DNA of 64,000 nt from JAEYFP01 sp964579795 (GTDB lineage Bacteria > Bacillota > Clostridia > Lachnospirales > Lachnospiraceae): contig CAZOHM010000012.1 of NCBI GenBank assembly GCA_964579795.1, forward strand, positions 8,734-72,733. The letters run 5' to 3'. Shown one piece after another: positions 8,337 through 16,319 of this stretch. A program made the translations under genes and the position numbers. Below the pieces are notes generated by a model. It did no database searches. It was not told the DNA's origin and saw only the letters and a program-made list of their open reading frames with translations. Each line of letters opens with the position of its first letter. The first letter of the stretch is position 1.

Positions 8337-8945
8337 ATGAAAAAGAGAGCTGATAAAAAAACACTGTGGACACTGTTCAAGAGCATGTTTATTCTGAGTG
8401 CCTGTACATTTGGCGGAGGATTTGTCATTGTCTCATTAATGAAAAAGAAATTTGTAGAAGAGCTGGCCTGGTTAGACGAAGATGAAATGTTGGATATCAC
8501 CGCAATTACACAATCATCTCCGGGACCGCTCCCTGTAAATGCCTCTGTTATCATTGGATACCGTATGAGTGGAATTATTGGCTCTCTTGTTGCAATACTC
8601 GGAACGATCATTCCTCCAATGGTCATTATTTCTATAATATCTATGTTCTATACACAATTTCGAACCAATACCTACATCGCAATTGCTCTTCAGGTCATGC
8701 GAGCCGGTGTTGCCGCTGTCATAATGGATGTTGTATGGAATCTGGCCAAAAATGTGTGTAAAACAAAACGAATTCTATATATCGCCATGATGCTTGTAGC
8801 CTTTATTGCAGTCTGTATATTCAGAATAAGTGCTATGGTCATAATACTAACCTGTCTGGGTATTGGAATCATAGATTTGCTGATTGATATAAAAAGAAAT
8901 AAGATTGCGAAGGCAAAACGAGAGGACGGTGCAAAACAATGTTAG
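8337..8945 (+). CDS. Chromate transporter family protein, first half (short CHR type)
   Basis: A 202-residue membrane protein equal to one CHR domain, with FGGGFVIVSLM at about residues 22-32 and the loop SPGPLPVNASVIIGYRMSG that marks the family. Short CHR proteins are coded as adjacent pairs and are thought to work as heterodimers exporting chromate or a related anion. The start at 8337 has AGAGGA upstream; an in-frame ATG at 8202 overlaps the preceding gene and has no ribosome-binding site. It overlaps the second subunit by seven bases, which implies translational coupling. True substrate is uncertain, since many CHR proteins in anaerobes have not been tested. Confidence 0.9.
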   Translation: MKKRADKKTLWTLFKSMFILSACTFGGGFVIVSLMKKKFVEELAWLDEDEMLDITAITQSSPGPLPVNASVIIGYRMSGIIGSLVAILGTIIPPMVIISIISMFYTQFRTNTYIAIALQVMRAGVAAVIMDVVWNLAKNVCKTKRILYIAMMLVAFIAVCIFRISAMVIILTCLGIGIIDLLIDIKRNKIAKAKREDGAKQC

Positions 8946-9514
8946 TTTTAAAATTATTCTGGAGTTTTATTCAAGTTGGTCTATTTAGCGTTGGTGGCGG
9001 ATATGCCGCAATTCCATTAATTCAGGATCAAATTGTCAACATTCATCAACTGATGACATTAGAAGAATTTACCGACTTAATTACAATTGCTGAAATGACC
9101 CCTGGTCCGATTTCAATTAATTCATCCACCTTTGTTGGAATGAGACTGTCAGGCCCGATTGGAGTTCTGATTTGCACACTGGGATGTATCATTCCATCAT
9201 TTATCATCTGCCTGCTGTTGGCACATTTTTATTACAAGTATAGAAGCTTTGCTGGTGTTCAAAAGGTACTTGGTGCATTAAGACCGGCTGTTGTTGCACT
9301 AATTGGTTCTGCAGGATTATCCATTCTACTGCTTGGTCTGTTCCAGTCTGACCTGTTTCATATTCAACTGCAAAACTTTCATATTATAGAATTTCTGTTG
9401 TTTATTTCCGGTCTGATAATATTACGCAAGAAAAAAGCCGGAGCCATCTCTGTAATTCTTGGAAGCGGTATTTTAGGAACTATCATTTACTTACTGATTG
9501 GCGCACTTGTCTAA
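8939..9514 (+). CDS. Chromate transporter family protein, second half (short CHR type)
   Basis: A 191-residue membrane protein and the pair mate of the preceding gene. It repeats the family features: FSVGGGYAAIPLIQ near the N-terminus and MTPGPISINSSTFVGMRLSG at about residues 56-75, followed by hydrophobic helices. Its ATG lies inside the last codons of the first subunit. The 3' end overlaps the convergent LysR gene by 24 bases, so the two transcripts would be partly antisense. LysR control of the pair is plausible but not shown. Confidence 0.9.
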   Translation: MLVLKLFWSFIQVGLFSVGGGYAAIPLIQDQIVNIHQLMTLEEFTDLITIAEMTPGPISINSSTFVGMRLSGPIGVLICTLGCIIPSFIICLLLAHFYYKYRSFAGVQKVLGALRPAVVALIGSAGLSILLLGLFQSDLFHIQLQNFHIIEFLLFISGLIILRKKKAGAISVILGSGILGTIIYLLIGALV

Positions 9515-10375
9515 ACAAAGCTTGATAAAAGAATTCATTTCCTGTGAAATGTACTTATTCGGGTGATAAATCAGTTTCAGCTTTCGATAGATATGAATAT
9601 CTTCGAGTTCAATAATATGAAACTGTCCATACTCTATTTCACTCTCCACAAGCATTTTGGATAAAATCGCCAAGCCCTCTCCCATATGAAGAGCCTGCTT
9701 GATTGTTTCTGTATTGCTGCAAACCCAGGTGTTTTTTACCTGTACTCCTTCTTCTGCCAGAAACTGTTCAAATTGATTACGTTCAGCACTTCCATGTTCT
9801 CTGGAAATCAGCTTTTGCTTTGACAGCTCATTTAACGACAGTTTTTTACGTTGAAATAATGGATGAAGTGCTCCTGCAACCAGCACGAGCTCATCATCAG
9901 CTATAGCAGTCTGCACAAGATCCGGATTTTGAACGCTGCCTTCTACAATTGCGACATCAATGCTGCTGTCTAAAATCATAGCTTCAATTGTTGATGTATT
10001 GTTTACGCATACACGAATATCGATATCCTGTATTACTTCTTTCAGCTGCGAAAGCAGCTTTGGCAGCAAACAGGTTCCTACCGAAACACTGGCACCGATT
10101 CTTATTACACTCTGTTTGGATGCAGTGTGTACATACTCCTCCATTTTATCAAAGGAATCCGTAATATGTCTGGCATATGTCAAAAGCCTGCTTCCCTTTT
10201 CTGTAATGTAGATCCGCTTAGAAAGCCGGTCAAACAGCTTAATATCATAATAATTCTCCAGCTCATGGATTGCCTGACTGACAGATGGCTGGGAAATATG
10301 CAGCTGTTCTGCGGCCGCCCTCATTTTTCCACAATCTGCTACAGCTACAAATATTCGTAAATGCCTGAGTGTCAT
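9491..10375 (-). CDS. LysR-family transcriptional regulator
   Basis: A 294-residue regulator with an N-terminal winged helix-turn-helix (about residues 1-60: AAEQLHISQPSVSQAIHELE) and a periplasmic-binding-type effector domain (about 88-290). The start at 10375 (MTLRHLRIF) is preferred because the AAGAGGA site then sits six bases upstream; the ATG at 10381 directly abuts it. The gene converges on the chromate-transporter pair and overlaps its end. LysR proteins usually control a divergent gene, but upstream here is a same-strand C_GCAxxG_C_C gene, so the target is unclear. Confidence 0.93.
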   Translation of the reverse strand: MTLRHLRIFVAVADCGKMRAAAEQLHISQPSVSQAIHELENYYDIKLFDRLSKRIYITEKGSRLLTYARHITDSFDKMEEYVHTASKQSVIRIGASVSVGTCLLPKLLSQLKEVIQDIDIRVCVNNTSTIEAMILDSSIDVAIVEGSVQNPDLVQTAIADDELVLVAGALHPLFQRKKLSLNELSKQKLISREHGSAERNQFEQFLAEEGVQVKNTWVCSNTETIKQALHMGEGLAILSKMLVESEIEYGQFHIIELEDIHIYRKLKLIYHPNKYISQEMNSFIKLCLDKCANQ

Positions 10376-10404
10376 ATACATTCCTCTTTCATAAATCGAT
10401 ATGC

Positions 10405-10830
10405 CTATTTTATTTTCTGTATGTAATTATAGGCAAACTGAATTGCTTTACATGTCAGATTCTCACACATATGTGGTGGATCCGACTCACTAAATCCTGT
10501 TGGTCTTAAATCATAACATCCAAGAGACCCAAATGCCTCATGAAAAGCCTCAGCATAATGATAACAAAGTTTGATTATTTCTTCCTCTGTTTTTCCAAGC
10601 TGTATGCCATACACTCCTAAAAACATCAATCCACCTTCTACCAGGCCGCACTGTGCACGGTATCCGCCTGCACCATGCAGTCCGATTGCAGAATTTACTG
10701 TCTGTTGTTCAATATCTACCTGAAACAGTCTTCCAAGTGATAACAGCATTGTTCTTGCACAATTAATATCCCTGTCCCAATAAAATTCGTGTACATATTC
10801 TGCTATCTTTGTTTCATTATTTAATTCCAT
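10405..10830 (-). CDS. C_GCAxxG_C_C family protein
   Basis: A 141-residue protein of the redox-type C_GCAxxG_C_C family. The spaced cysteines are visible: NCARTML near residue 19, a glycine-rich GAGGYRAQCGLVEGG in the middle, GCYDLRP, and the C-terminal HMCENLTCKAI. Members are found in anaerobes and are suspected of metal or cofactor binding; no reaction is established. In the central motif the usual GCAxxG cysteine is replaced (GAGGYRAQC), so the metal site may differ. AAGGATG precedes the ATG. It lies about 30 bases upstream of the LysR gene on the same strand and may be co-transcribed. Confidence 0.8.
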   Translation of the reverse strand: MELNNETKIAEYVHEFYWDRDINCARTMLLSLGRLFQVDIEQQTVNSAIGLHGAGGYRAQCGLVEGGLMFLGVYGIQLGKTEEEIIKLCYHYAEAFHEAFGSLGCYDLRPTGFSESDPPHMCENLTCKAIQFAYNYIQKIK

Positions 10831-10855
10831 CGTATTTTCATCCTTCTTTTGTATT

Positions 10856-10972
10856 TTAAAGGTCTGTCAACATCCCAAATGCTGACAGACCTTCATGATA
10901 TCTATGACATTTCATACAGATAGTATTTGTTTCCGGATCATAATACCATTTCTGGACATAAGCCTTATTCAT
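10856..10972 (-). CDS. Possible 38-residue protein with a CxxC motif
   Basis: An ATG-started reading frame downstream of deoD encodes 38 residues, including the zinc-ribbon-like CMKCHRYH in the middle and an aromatic-rich start (KWYYDP). There is no good ribosome-binding site (only ACTTGG), and its last codons are the inverted repeat that probably terminates the udp-deoD transcript. The amino-acid composition looks protein-like, but the sequence may simply be a 3' untranslated region or a gene remnant. Confidence 0.28.
   Translation of the reverse strand: MNKAYVQKWYYDPETNTICMKCHRYHEGLSAFGMLTDL
10859..10893 (-). terminator. Stem-loop after deoD
   Basis: Perfect 11-bp inverted repeat AAGGTCTGTCA / TGACAGACCTT with a 13-base loop, followed on the minus strand by TTTAAAATAC. 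Likely terminator of the udp-deoD operon, though the U-tract is short. Confidence 0.6.
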
Positions 10973-10992
10973 CCAAGTCTATATCTGTGTGA

Positions 10993-11694
10993 TTATAATT
11001 CCAGTGCTACCTTCATCATATTTCCAAATCCGGTCTGTCGATCCTCTGAAGACAGCGATTTATGCTGATATAAATGATCCGAAATAGTAAGCATACAAAG
11101 TGCATTCTTTCCGGCCTTAGCTGCATTCATATAAAGTGCTGCTGCTTCCATCTCAACCGCCAGTACACCCATGCTTCTCCATTTATCATTTACGGAATCA
11201 TCCGGATTATAAAATACATCTGATGATAATACATTTCCAACACGAACAGGTACGTTCAGTTTTTCTGCTGCCTGAACAGCCTTATTCAGTAATGCAAAGT
11301 TTGCTATTGGTGCAAACGTTCCTGGAAGACCAAACTGATATGCATAATTAGAGTCTGTACATGTACCCATTGCAATAACCAGATCCTTCAGCTGAATATC
11401 ATCCTGCAATGCGCCTGCGGAGCCAATTCTGATAATTGTATCCACATCATAAATATTGAACAGCTCATATGTATAAATACCTACTGACGGCATACCCATT
11501 CCGCCACCCATAACAGAAATTTTCTTTTTTTGATAGGTTCCTGTATATCCGAACATGTTTCGAACAGTGTTAAAGCATATCGGATTTTCAAGATATGTTT
11601 CTGCAATATACTTTGCCCGCAATGGATCACCCGGCATTAAAACTGTTTTTGCTATATCACCTTTTTGTGCATCATTATGTGGAGTCATTCCCAT
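10993..11694 (-). CDS. deoD: Purine-nucleoside phosphorylase, DeoD type
   Basis: Splits purine nucleosides with phosphate to free base and (deoxy)ribose-1-phosphate; the bacterial hexameric type. The 233-residue length fits. Family motifs are plain: TPHNDAQKGDIAKTVLMPGDP at the start, the phosphate-site segment RIGSAGAL, VEMEAAALY for ribose contact, and TISDHL, whose Asp is the catalytic acid. AGGTGAAGG precedes the ATG. The gene follows udp after 14 bases, so the two form a nucleoside salvage operon. Identity is firm. Confidence 0.96.
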   Translation of the reverse strand: MGMTPHNDAQKGDIAKTVLMPGDPLRAKYIAETYLENPICFNTVRNMFGYTGTYQKKKISVMGGGMGMPSVGIYTYELFNIYDVDTIIRIGSAGALQDDIQLKDLVIAMGTCTDSNYAYQFGLPGTFAPIANFALLNKAVQAAEKLNVPVRVGNVLSSDVFYNPDDSVNDKWRSMGVLAVEMEAAALYMNAAKAGKNALCMLTISDHLYQHKSLSSEDRQTGFGNMMKVALEL

Positions 11695-11708
11695 AGTCCT
11701 TCACCTCA

Positions 11709-12488
11709 TTATTTATTCTGATCTTGCTTGATTAACTCTCTGATTGCGTCTACTGCCACTCTAATTGCCAGCTCTGTATCATGTGCCTGTGGATTTGAAA
11801 GTCCCATCTTAGCACGTTCCTGATTTGCAACGACTAAAAAACAGGATCCGACACGAACTCTCAAAAAACTACCTGCAATAAACAGCGCAGCTGATTCCAT
11901 TTCAGATGCAAGACATCCCATGCGAAGCCATGCCTCCCACTTGTTCTGCAGTTCATAACTGACCGGCATAATCTCCGGCTCATGCTGTCCAAAAAAGGAA
12001 TCCTTGCATTGTACAACACCTACGTGATAATTGTATTTCTTTTGCTCTGCTGCATGAATCAGCGCATTCATTACCTTTACATCCGGTACTGCCGGATACT
12101 CAATTGGCGCAAACTCTCGGCTTGTACCTTCCATACGGATTGCTCCGTTTGCAATTACGATATCTCCGCCACATACACTCTCCTGCATGCCACCACATGT
12201 ACCAACTCGAATGAATGTATCTGCACCACATTTAGATAGCTCTTCAATAGCAATTGATGCAGATGGGCCGCCTATTCCAGTAGAGGTCACACTCACCTTT
12301 TCTCCTTCGAGAGTTCCTGTGTATGTCACATATTCCCGTACATCTGAAATCAACTGGGCATTTTGAAAATGCTCTGCTATTTTTTTGCATCTTTTCGGAT
12401 CTCCGGGCAGAATTACGTATTTACCAATATCTCCAGGACCAACCCCCGTATGGTACTGCTTTCCAGAACCTTCTGTATAATCTACCAT
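11709..12488 (-). CDS. udp: Uridine phosphorylase
   Basis: A 259-residue member of the nucleoside phosphorylase family that cleaves uridine with phosphate to uracil and ribose-1-phosphate. Motifs: ILPGDPKRCKKIAEHF, TGIGGPSASIAIEEL, RVGTCGGMQ (phosphate binding), and MESAALF. The segment KDSFFGQHEPE fits the pyrimidine-specific loop that separates it from purine enzymes. The start at 12488 is chosen because AGGGGATGGG lies right before it; upstream Met codons in frame have no such site. First gene of the udp-deoD pair. Confidence 0.93.
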   Translation of the reverse strand: MVDYTEGSGKQYHTGVGPGDIGKYVILPGDPKRCKKIAEHFQNAQLISDVREYVTYTGTLEGEKVSVTSTGIGGPSASIAIEELSKCGADTFIRVGTCGGMQESVCGGDIVIANGAIRMEGTSREFAPIEYPAVPDVKVMNALIHAAEQKKYNYHVGVVQCKDSFFGQHEPEIMPVSYELQNKWEAWLRMGCLASEMESAALFIAGSFLRVRVGSCFLVVANQERAKMGLSNPQAHDTELAIRVAVDAIRELIKQDQNK

Positions 12489-12578
12489 TTTCCCATCCCC
12501 TTTACATAGATTGATACTCTTTATCATAATGTAAAATTGCTGTTTTGTCTATTATCTATCAAAGCCGAAGGGATTCTG

Positions 12579-12803
12579 TTATTCAAAATCATCGGGTTTC
12601 TTTTCAAATGCTGACTCTGCCAGCTCAACAAATGAGTTTTGACGTGGTATCGCAATTCCCTTTTTTTCATCGCCCAGTACAATAATGGTATCTCCCGGAT
12701 GAATATCAAAGATGTCTCGTGCTTCCTTCGGAATCACAAACTGACCTTTCTCACCTATTTTCACTGTCCAGGCATATTTCCCTTTCAAAGACGCCTTTGG
12801 CAT
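12579..12803 (-). CDS. AbrB/SpoVT-family (swapped-hairpin) regulator
   Basis: A 74-residue DNA-binding protein. The swapped-hairpin AbrB domain occupies residues about 9-50 with the signature VKIGEKGQFVIPKEARDIFDIHPGD. Stand-alone AbrB proteins act as transition-state regulators or antitoxins; no toxin gene is next to it. ACAGGAGG is well placed for the ATG at 12803. A strong sigma-A promoter precedes it. It is downstream of the ArsA operon on the same strand but has its own promoter. Confidence 0.92.
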   Translation of the reverse strand: MPKASLKGKYAWTVKIGEKGQFVIPKEARDIFDIHPGDTIIVLGDEKKGIAIPRQNSFVELAESAFEKKPDDFE

Positions 12804-12858
12804 GCTGTATCCTCCTGTCATTGACCAATGTATGATTTGTATAACTCGTGTAACATCT

Positions 12859-12887
12859 ATTCTATTTTCTTTTCACATACTTGTCAA
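12859..12887 (-). promoter_or_regulatory. Promoter of the AbrB gene
   Basis: Minus-strand TTGACA (12882-12887), 17-base spacer, TAGAAT (12859-12864). It starts directly after the end of the ArsA operon. Confidence 0.75.
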
Positions 12888-12897
12888 CACACAGCAT

Positions 12898-14058
12898 CTA
12901 TTGTTTGGCATAATTGATAACAAGATAACCCTGCTCAAATTTTGCCCCCTCTGTTTCCATTCCAACAAACTCCTTTGGAAGCTGAAATCGGCGTACCTCA
13001 TTCTTCACTTTAATTACCAGCTCCTTTTCTACCTGTTCGAGTTTCATTTCCTCTTTATTTGCAAACGGAAGATATATCCTGATTAATGCATGCTCATAAT
13101 CAATTTCATATAAAGTCTCTTTAAACAGAACCTCATTCGGATCTGTATCACCATACAGACTGCTTCCTATTTCCGATAATACATCAACTGTACGCAGCTC
13201 TTTTTTTTGAAGCTCTACATAAAAGCAAGGCACCTCGCTGAAGCATTCTCTTATTTCGTTCAGTCCTTTCTCCTGCATCTGCAGCCATTTACTGAAATAT
13301 CCTTGCATTGCTTCATTCGGATAAATCCTGTTAACAATAATTGCATCGACATTATAATTATATAAATACAAACATGTAAAATTACGCTTTGCTTCACTGA
13401 TTACAATCTTTTCAGGCGTTGTTACAACACGCAGACTGACAATATCCTTGTTCAGCATAAGCTTCTGTAATCGTCCCATTTTATCCATCAGTGTCTCTAC
13501 ATCATCAAAGATATCATCCTTTGGCATAGGTATTTTCATAGTTTTTTCTACAATGGGTCCTGCTACCTTGACACCCATACGTTTGATTGGAAGCACCTTT
13601 TCCATAAAACCAGACAGCTTTTCCGGATATTTCAACAGTGACAGCGTTTCACCTGTTGGCGCACAGTCCACAATCAGCGTATCATAATCTCCGCTTTCAT
13701 ATTCATCCAGTATCCGGAACATGGAAAACAGTTCTTCAAGTCCCGGAAACACCAATAGCTCTTCAACTTCAATTCCACCGTCCTGCCGAACCGTCAAAAG
13801 CTGTTTGAAATAATCCTTTAACTTTCCCCAGCTCTTTTCACTTTCATATACAGTATCAATTTCCAATGCAGAAAGATTATCACAGATTTTCTGCGGTTCC
13901 TTACCAAGCTTACAGTCAAATGAATCTCCAAGAGAATGCGCCTGATCTGTACTCATAATTAATACGCGTTTTCCGCTTTTTGCTATTTCCAGTGCACTTG
14001 CGGCTGCCATACTGGTTTTACCTACTCCACCTTTTCCTGTATAAATAATGATTCTCAT
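12898..14058 (-). CDS. ArsA-family ATPase (second copy)
   Basis: A 386-residue P-loop ATPase. Walker A GKGGVGKTS lies at about residues 8-16, STDQAHSLGD matches the switch I region, and DCAPTGETLSLLKYP is the switch II/A-loop signature. The C-terminal 80 residues form the beta-rich ArsA_HSP20-type domain seen in many stand-alone bacterial ArsA relatives. The start at 14058 follows GGAGGA; the in-frame ATG at 14073 lies upstream of that site. Such proteins may handle metalloids or membrane-protein targeting; no arsenite permease (ArsB/Acr3) is nearby, so arsenite export is not supported. Last gene of a three-gene operon. Confidence 0.9.
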   Translation of the reverse strand: MRIIIYTGKGGVGKTSMAAASALEIAKSGKRVLIMSTDQAHSLGDSFDCKLGKEPQKICDNLSALEIDTVYESEKSWGKLKDYFKQLLTVRQDGGIEVEELLVFPGLEELFSMFRILDEYESGDYDTLIVDCAPTGETLSLLKYPEKLSGFMEKVLPIKRMGVKVAGPIVEKTMKIPMPKDDIFDDVETLMDKMGRLQKLMLNKDIVSLRVVTTPEKIVISEAKRNFTCLYLYNYNVDAIIVNRIYPNEAMQGYFSKWLQMQEKGLNEIRECFSEVPCFYVELQKKELRTVDVLSEIGSSLYGDTDPNEVLFKETLYEIDYEHALIRIYLPFANKEEMKLEQVEKELVIKVKNEVRRFQLPKEFVGMETEGAKFEQGYLVINYAKQ

Positions 14059-14075
14059 CACAATATCCTCCATTC

Positions 14076-14324
14076 TTATAAAATATCTACTTTTTTGGCA
14101 TGACTCTTTTCTCTGTTCTTTTCTTTGTTTTCTTCTTCGTCCGTATCAAAGCTGCCGTTTCCTTGTTCCATAACCATTTCCATTACTGACTCCATAAACA
14201 TCGCCTTTATTTCCTTCTCTATTACATCCAGATGTTCACTCATTTCCTCTGGAAACAAGGCACGAAGTGCTTTTCTCTGATATCTGCCGGCTATTTTCAT
14301 TCTCTTCATCATTTCTTTATTCAT
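14076..14324 (-). CDS. Small charged protein between the two ArsA ATPases
   Basis: An 82-residue hydrophilic protein with no recognisable family. The first two thirds are predicted helical and basic then methionine-rich (MKRMKIAGRYQRKAL..., VMEMVMEQ), and the tail is strongly charged (DTDEEENKEKNREK). The start at 14324 has AAAGGAG. It overlaps the upstream ArsA gene by eight bases and lies 17 bases before the downstream one, so it is translated within the operon. Position suggests a partner or adaptor for the ATPase pair; this is inference only. Confidence 0.75.
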   Translation of the reverse strand: MNKEMMKRMKIAGRYQRKALRALFPEEMSEHLDVIEKEIKAMFMESVMEMVMEQGNGSFDTDEEENKEKNREKSHAKKVDIL

Positions 14325-15489
14325 GGCTGCTCCTTTCGAATTGAATGCCAAGTACTCCATCTGTAAGTTTTGCTCCTGTTATAGAATAGCTTCTAAGTAC
14401 ATTTGGCAATGGAATATTTCTTTTATAATTATTAATCTTAATTACAACATCTGTTGTCGACTGAAACAGATCAAGATTCTCTTTATCTACAAATGGTACC
14501 GGCACTTCAAGCAAATAGCCTTTTTCATTCTGTGTAAATACTTCTCTTTGTGTAATGGAATTTATTTGAAATACGATATCTCCCTGTAATGCATCCTTTA
14601 TCATACGCTCAATTGCTTCTTTTCCCTTTAATTCCTCGTCATACCACGGAATCTCATATATCGGAAGTGCTGCAAAGCTTTCCTTAATTTCCTTTATATA
14701 TTTTTTCTGAATCAGCAGCCATTGTGAAAAAAACTTATTTTCAATATCTTTTGGTAATATTCTGTTTATATAAATTCCGTCAACATTGAAATTATAAAGA
14801 TTCATATACATAAAATTACGTTTTGTTTCTTCAACAACCATTTTCTCCGGTGTTGTTACTATTCGTACACTTGTTGTTTCTCTGTCCTTAAATAAGTTCT
14901 GCAGTTCCGATAGCTTTACATACATCTTTTCAATATCATTCATAGCTGTTTTGTTTGGTAGCTCCACCTTGAATGCAGCCTTAGATATAGGGGAAAGCAG
15001 CCTAACTGCAACCTTTCCGATAGGAAACAGCTTTTCCATATACCATGACAGCAGCTCCGGAAACTTCAGTAACGAAAGCGTTTCACCTGTTGGTGCACAA
15101 TCTACAAAAATTCTATCGTATGTTCCTTCATTTTGAATATCTGCTATTTTTAATAAGGAAAACAGTTCTTCCATTCCGGGCATCATACCCATATCGCTTA
15201 AATCGTCACCCTCTGTTTGAGGAAGCATTTTCGTCAAACAATCAAGCATACTCTGGTAATCCTGCTGCATAACATATTCCGGATCTATTTCATATGCATC
15301 CAAATTTGTTAAAATATTCTTTGGCTCTTTTCCTAAAATCATGCCAAATATGTCACCAAGATTATGTGCCATATCTGTGCTGACAAGCAGTGTACGTTTT
15401 CCCTCCTGGGCACTTTTTATTGCATGAGCTGTTGCCACGCTGCTTTTCCCTACTCCGCCTTTTCCGGTAAAAATATAAATTCTGCTCAT
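14317..15489 (-). CDS. ArsA-family ATPase (first copy)
   Basis: A 390-residue paralogue of the other ArsA protein in this operon. It has Walker A GKGGVGKSS at residues 7-15, STDMAHNLGD, and the signature DCAPTGETLSLLKFP. The C-terminal domain with FVDKENLDLFQSTTDVVIKIN is the ArsA_HSP20 type. Two half-size ATPases coded side by side could form a heterodimer, comparable to the two halves of animal or plasmid ArsA. The start is an ATG with AGAGGAAAAGG upstream. A palindrome matching that in front of the neighbouring marR gene lies about 55 bases upstream. Confidence 0.9.
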   Translation of the reverse strand: MSRIYIFTGKGGVGKSSVATAHAIKSAQEGKRTLLVSTDMAHNLGDIFGMILGKEPKNILTNLDAYEIDPEYVMQQDYQSMLDCLTKMLPQTEGDDLSDMGMMPGMEELFSLLKIADIQNEGTYDRIFVDCAPTGETLSLLKFPELLSWYMEKLFPIGKVAVRLLSPISKAAFKVELPNKTAMNDIEKMYVKLSELQNLFKDRETTSVRIVTTPEKMVVEETKRNFMYMNLYNFNVDGIYINRILPKDIENKFFSQWLLIQKKYIKEIKESFAALPIYEIPWYDEELKGKEAIERMIKDALQGDIVFQINSITQREVFTQNEKGYLLEVPVPFVDKENLDLFQSTTDVVIKINNYKRNIPLPNVLRSYSITGAKLTDGVLGIQFERSSHE

Positions 15490-15541
15490 ATCCTTTTCCT
15501 CTTTTCTTTCTATAAATTCATTTTTAATTTCATTGTGCGAA

Positions 15542-15560
15542 TATTTCGATTTCCGAAGTA
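15542..15560. promoter_or_regulatory. MarR-type palindrome upstream of the ArsA operon
   Basis: TATTTCG, five bases, CGAAGTA. It matches the perfect 7-5-7 palindrome in the marR leader (16109-16127) with one mismatch in one arm. On the minus strand a TTGAAC lies just upstream and AATATT downstream, so the site would sit between the -35 and -10 boxes of the ArsA operon. Confidence 0.6.
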
Positions 15561-15609
15561 TTTGTTCAATGAAAAGACAGCCTTTAAAACTGCCCTTTCA
15601 ATACTACAC

Positions 15610-16107
15610 TTATTCAATTGTAATCCTTCGCACCTTTTTTTGAAGTACATCCTTCTTATGCTCTTTTTTAAGTACGTCCATCACCTTATTCATCATTCGA
15701 TAAAATATGTCCATCTCTTCCTTAGAAAATGAAGTCAATATCTGTACTCCATAATATGTCAGCTCCTCAACAAGAGCCTGAACCTGCGCCTTCCCCTTCT
15801 CATTGAGCTTGACTGTAACCACCCGCTTGTCCTCAGGAGATCTGAACCTCAACACGAGCTCATTCTTTTCCATGCGGGCAATTACTCCGGTAGCCGTGTT
15901 GAGCGGCACATGAATATACTCTGCAATCTCGGACATATTCACTTCTTCCCTTCGGTACAAAAGCCAAAGTACAAGCACCTCATTCTTGGAGCAGTTCAGT
16001 AGAATGTTTTCCCACATTTGTGGTGAGAGTAGATCCTTTATCTCATCTATGAACTGATAAATATCCTTTTTCATATTCTGTTCGTCAATCATTATCTCTG
16101 TCTCCAT
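15610..16107 (-). CDS. MarR-family transcriptional regulator
   Basis: A regulator of about 165 residues with a winged helix-turn-helix: MSEIAEYIHVPLNTATGVIARMEKNELVLRFRSPEDKRVVTVKLNEKG, the wing being SPEDKRVV. N- and C-terminal helices form the dimer interface. The start at 16107 has GAAGGA upstream; a longer frame to 16161 would run through the promoter. Its promoter and leader carry copies of TACTTCG/CGAAGTA, and a matching palindrome precedes the ArsA operon, so it probably represses both itself and that operon. The inducer is unknown. Confidence 0.9.
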   Translation of the reverse strand: METEIMIDEQNMKKDIYQFIDEIKDLLSPQMWENILLNCSKNEVLVLWLLYRREEVNMSEIAEYIHVPLNTATGVIARMEKNELVLRFRSPEDKRVVTVKLNEKGKAQVQALVEELTYYGVQILTSFSKEEMDIFYRMMNKVMDVLKKEHKKDVLQKKVRRITIE

Positions 16108-16108
16108 A

Positions 16109-16161
16109 TACTTCGTCCTTCGAAGTAATTTAATTCTATCACCGAAGTATTTTTGTGTCAA
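16109..16161 (-). promoter_or_regulatory. marR promoter and operators
   Basis: Minus-strand TTGACA (16156-16161), 17-base spacer, TAGAAT (16133-16138). A half-site CGAAGTA lies in the spacer (16143-16149) and a perfect TACTTCG-N5-CGAAGTA palindrome lies downstream of the -10 box (16109-16127), right in front of the start codon. This is a classical autorepression layout. Confidence 0.78.
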
Positions 16162-16245
16162 GTATTTTTTTTCCTAATTTTATATCATCAAACAATCGCG
16201 CAAACCCACCTGCATAACAGGTAAATTTTAAATAATATCCTTACC

Positions 16246-16283
16246 ATAAAAACACCTCCATATAAACCTGTCATATGGAGGTG
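16246..16283 (-). terminator. Rho-independent terminator of the isomerase operon
   Basis: Perfect 11-bp stem CACCTCCATAT / ATATGGAGGTG with a 9-base loop, followed on the minus strand by TTTTTATGG. It lies 36 bases after the isomerase stop codon. Confidence 0.85.
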
Positions 16284-16319
16284 CTCATTATACTATTCTA
16301 TTTTACTATACAGCTGCTA

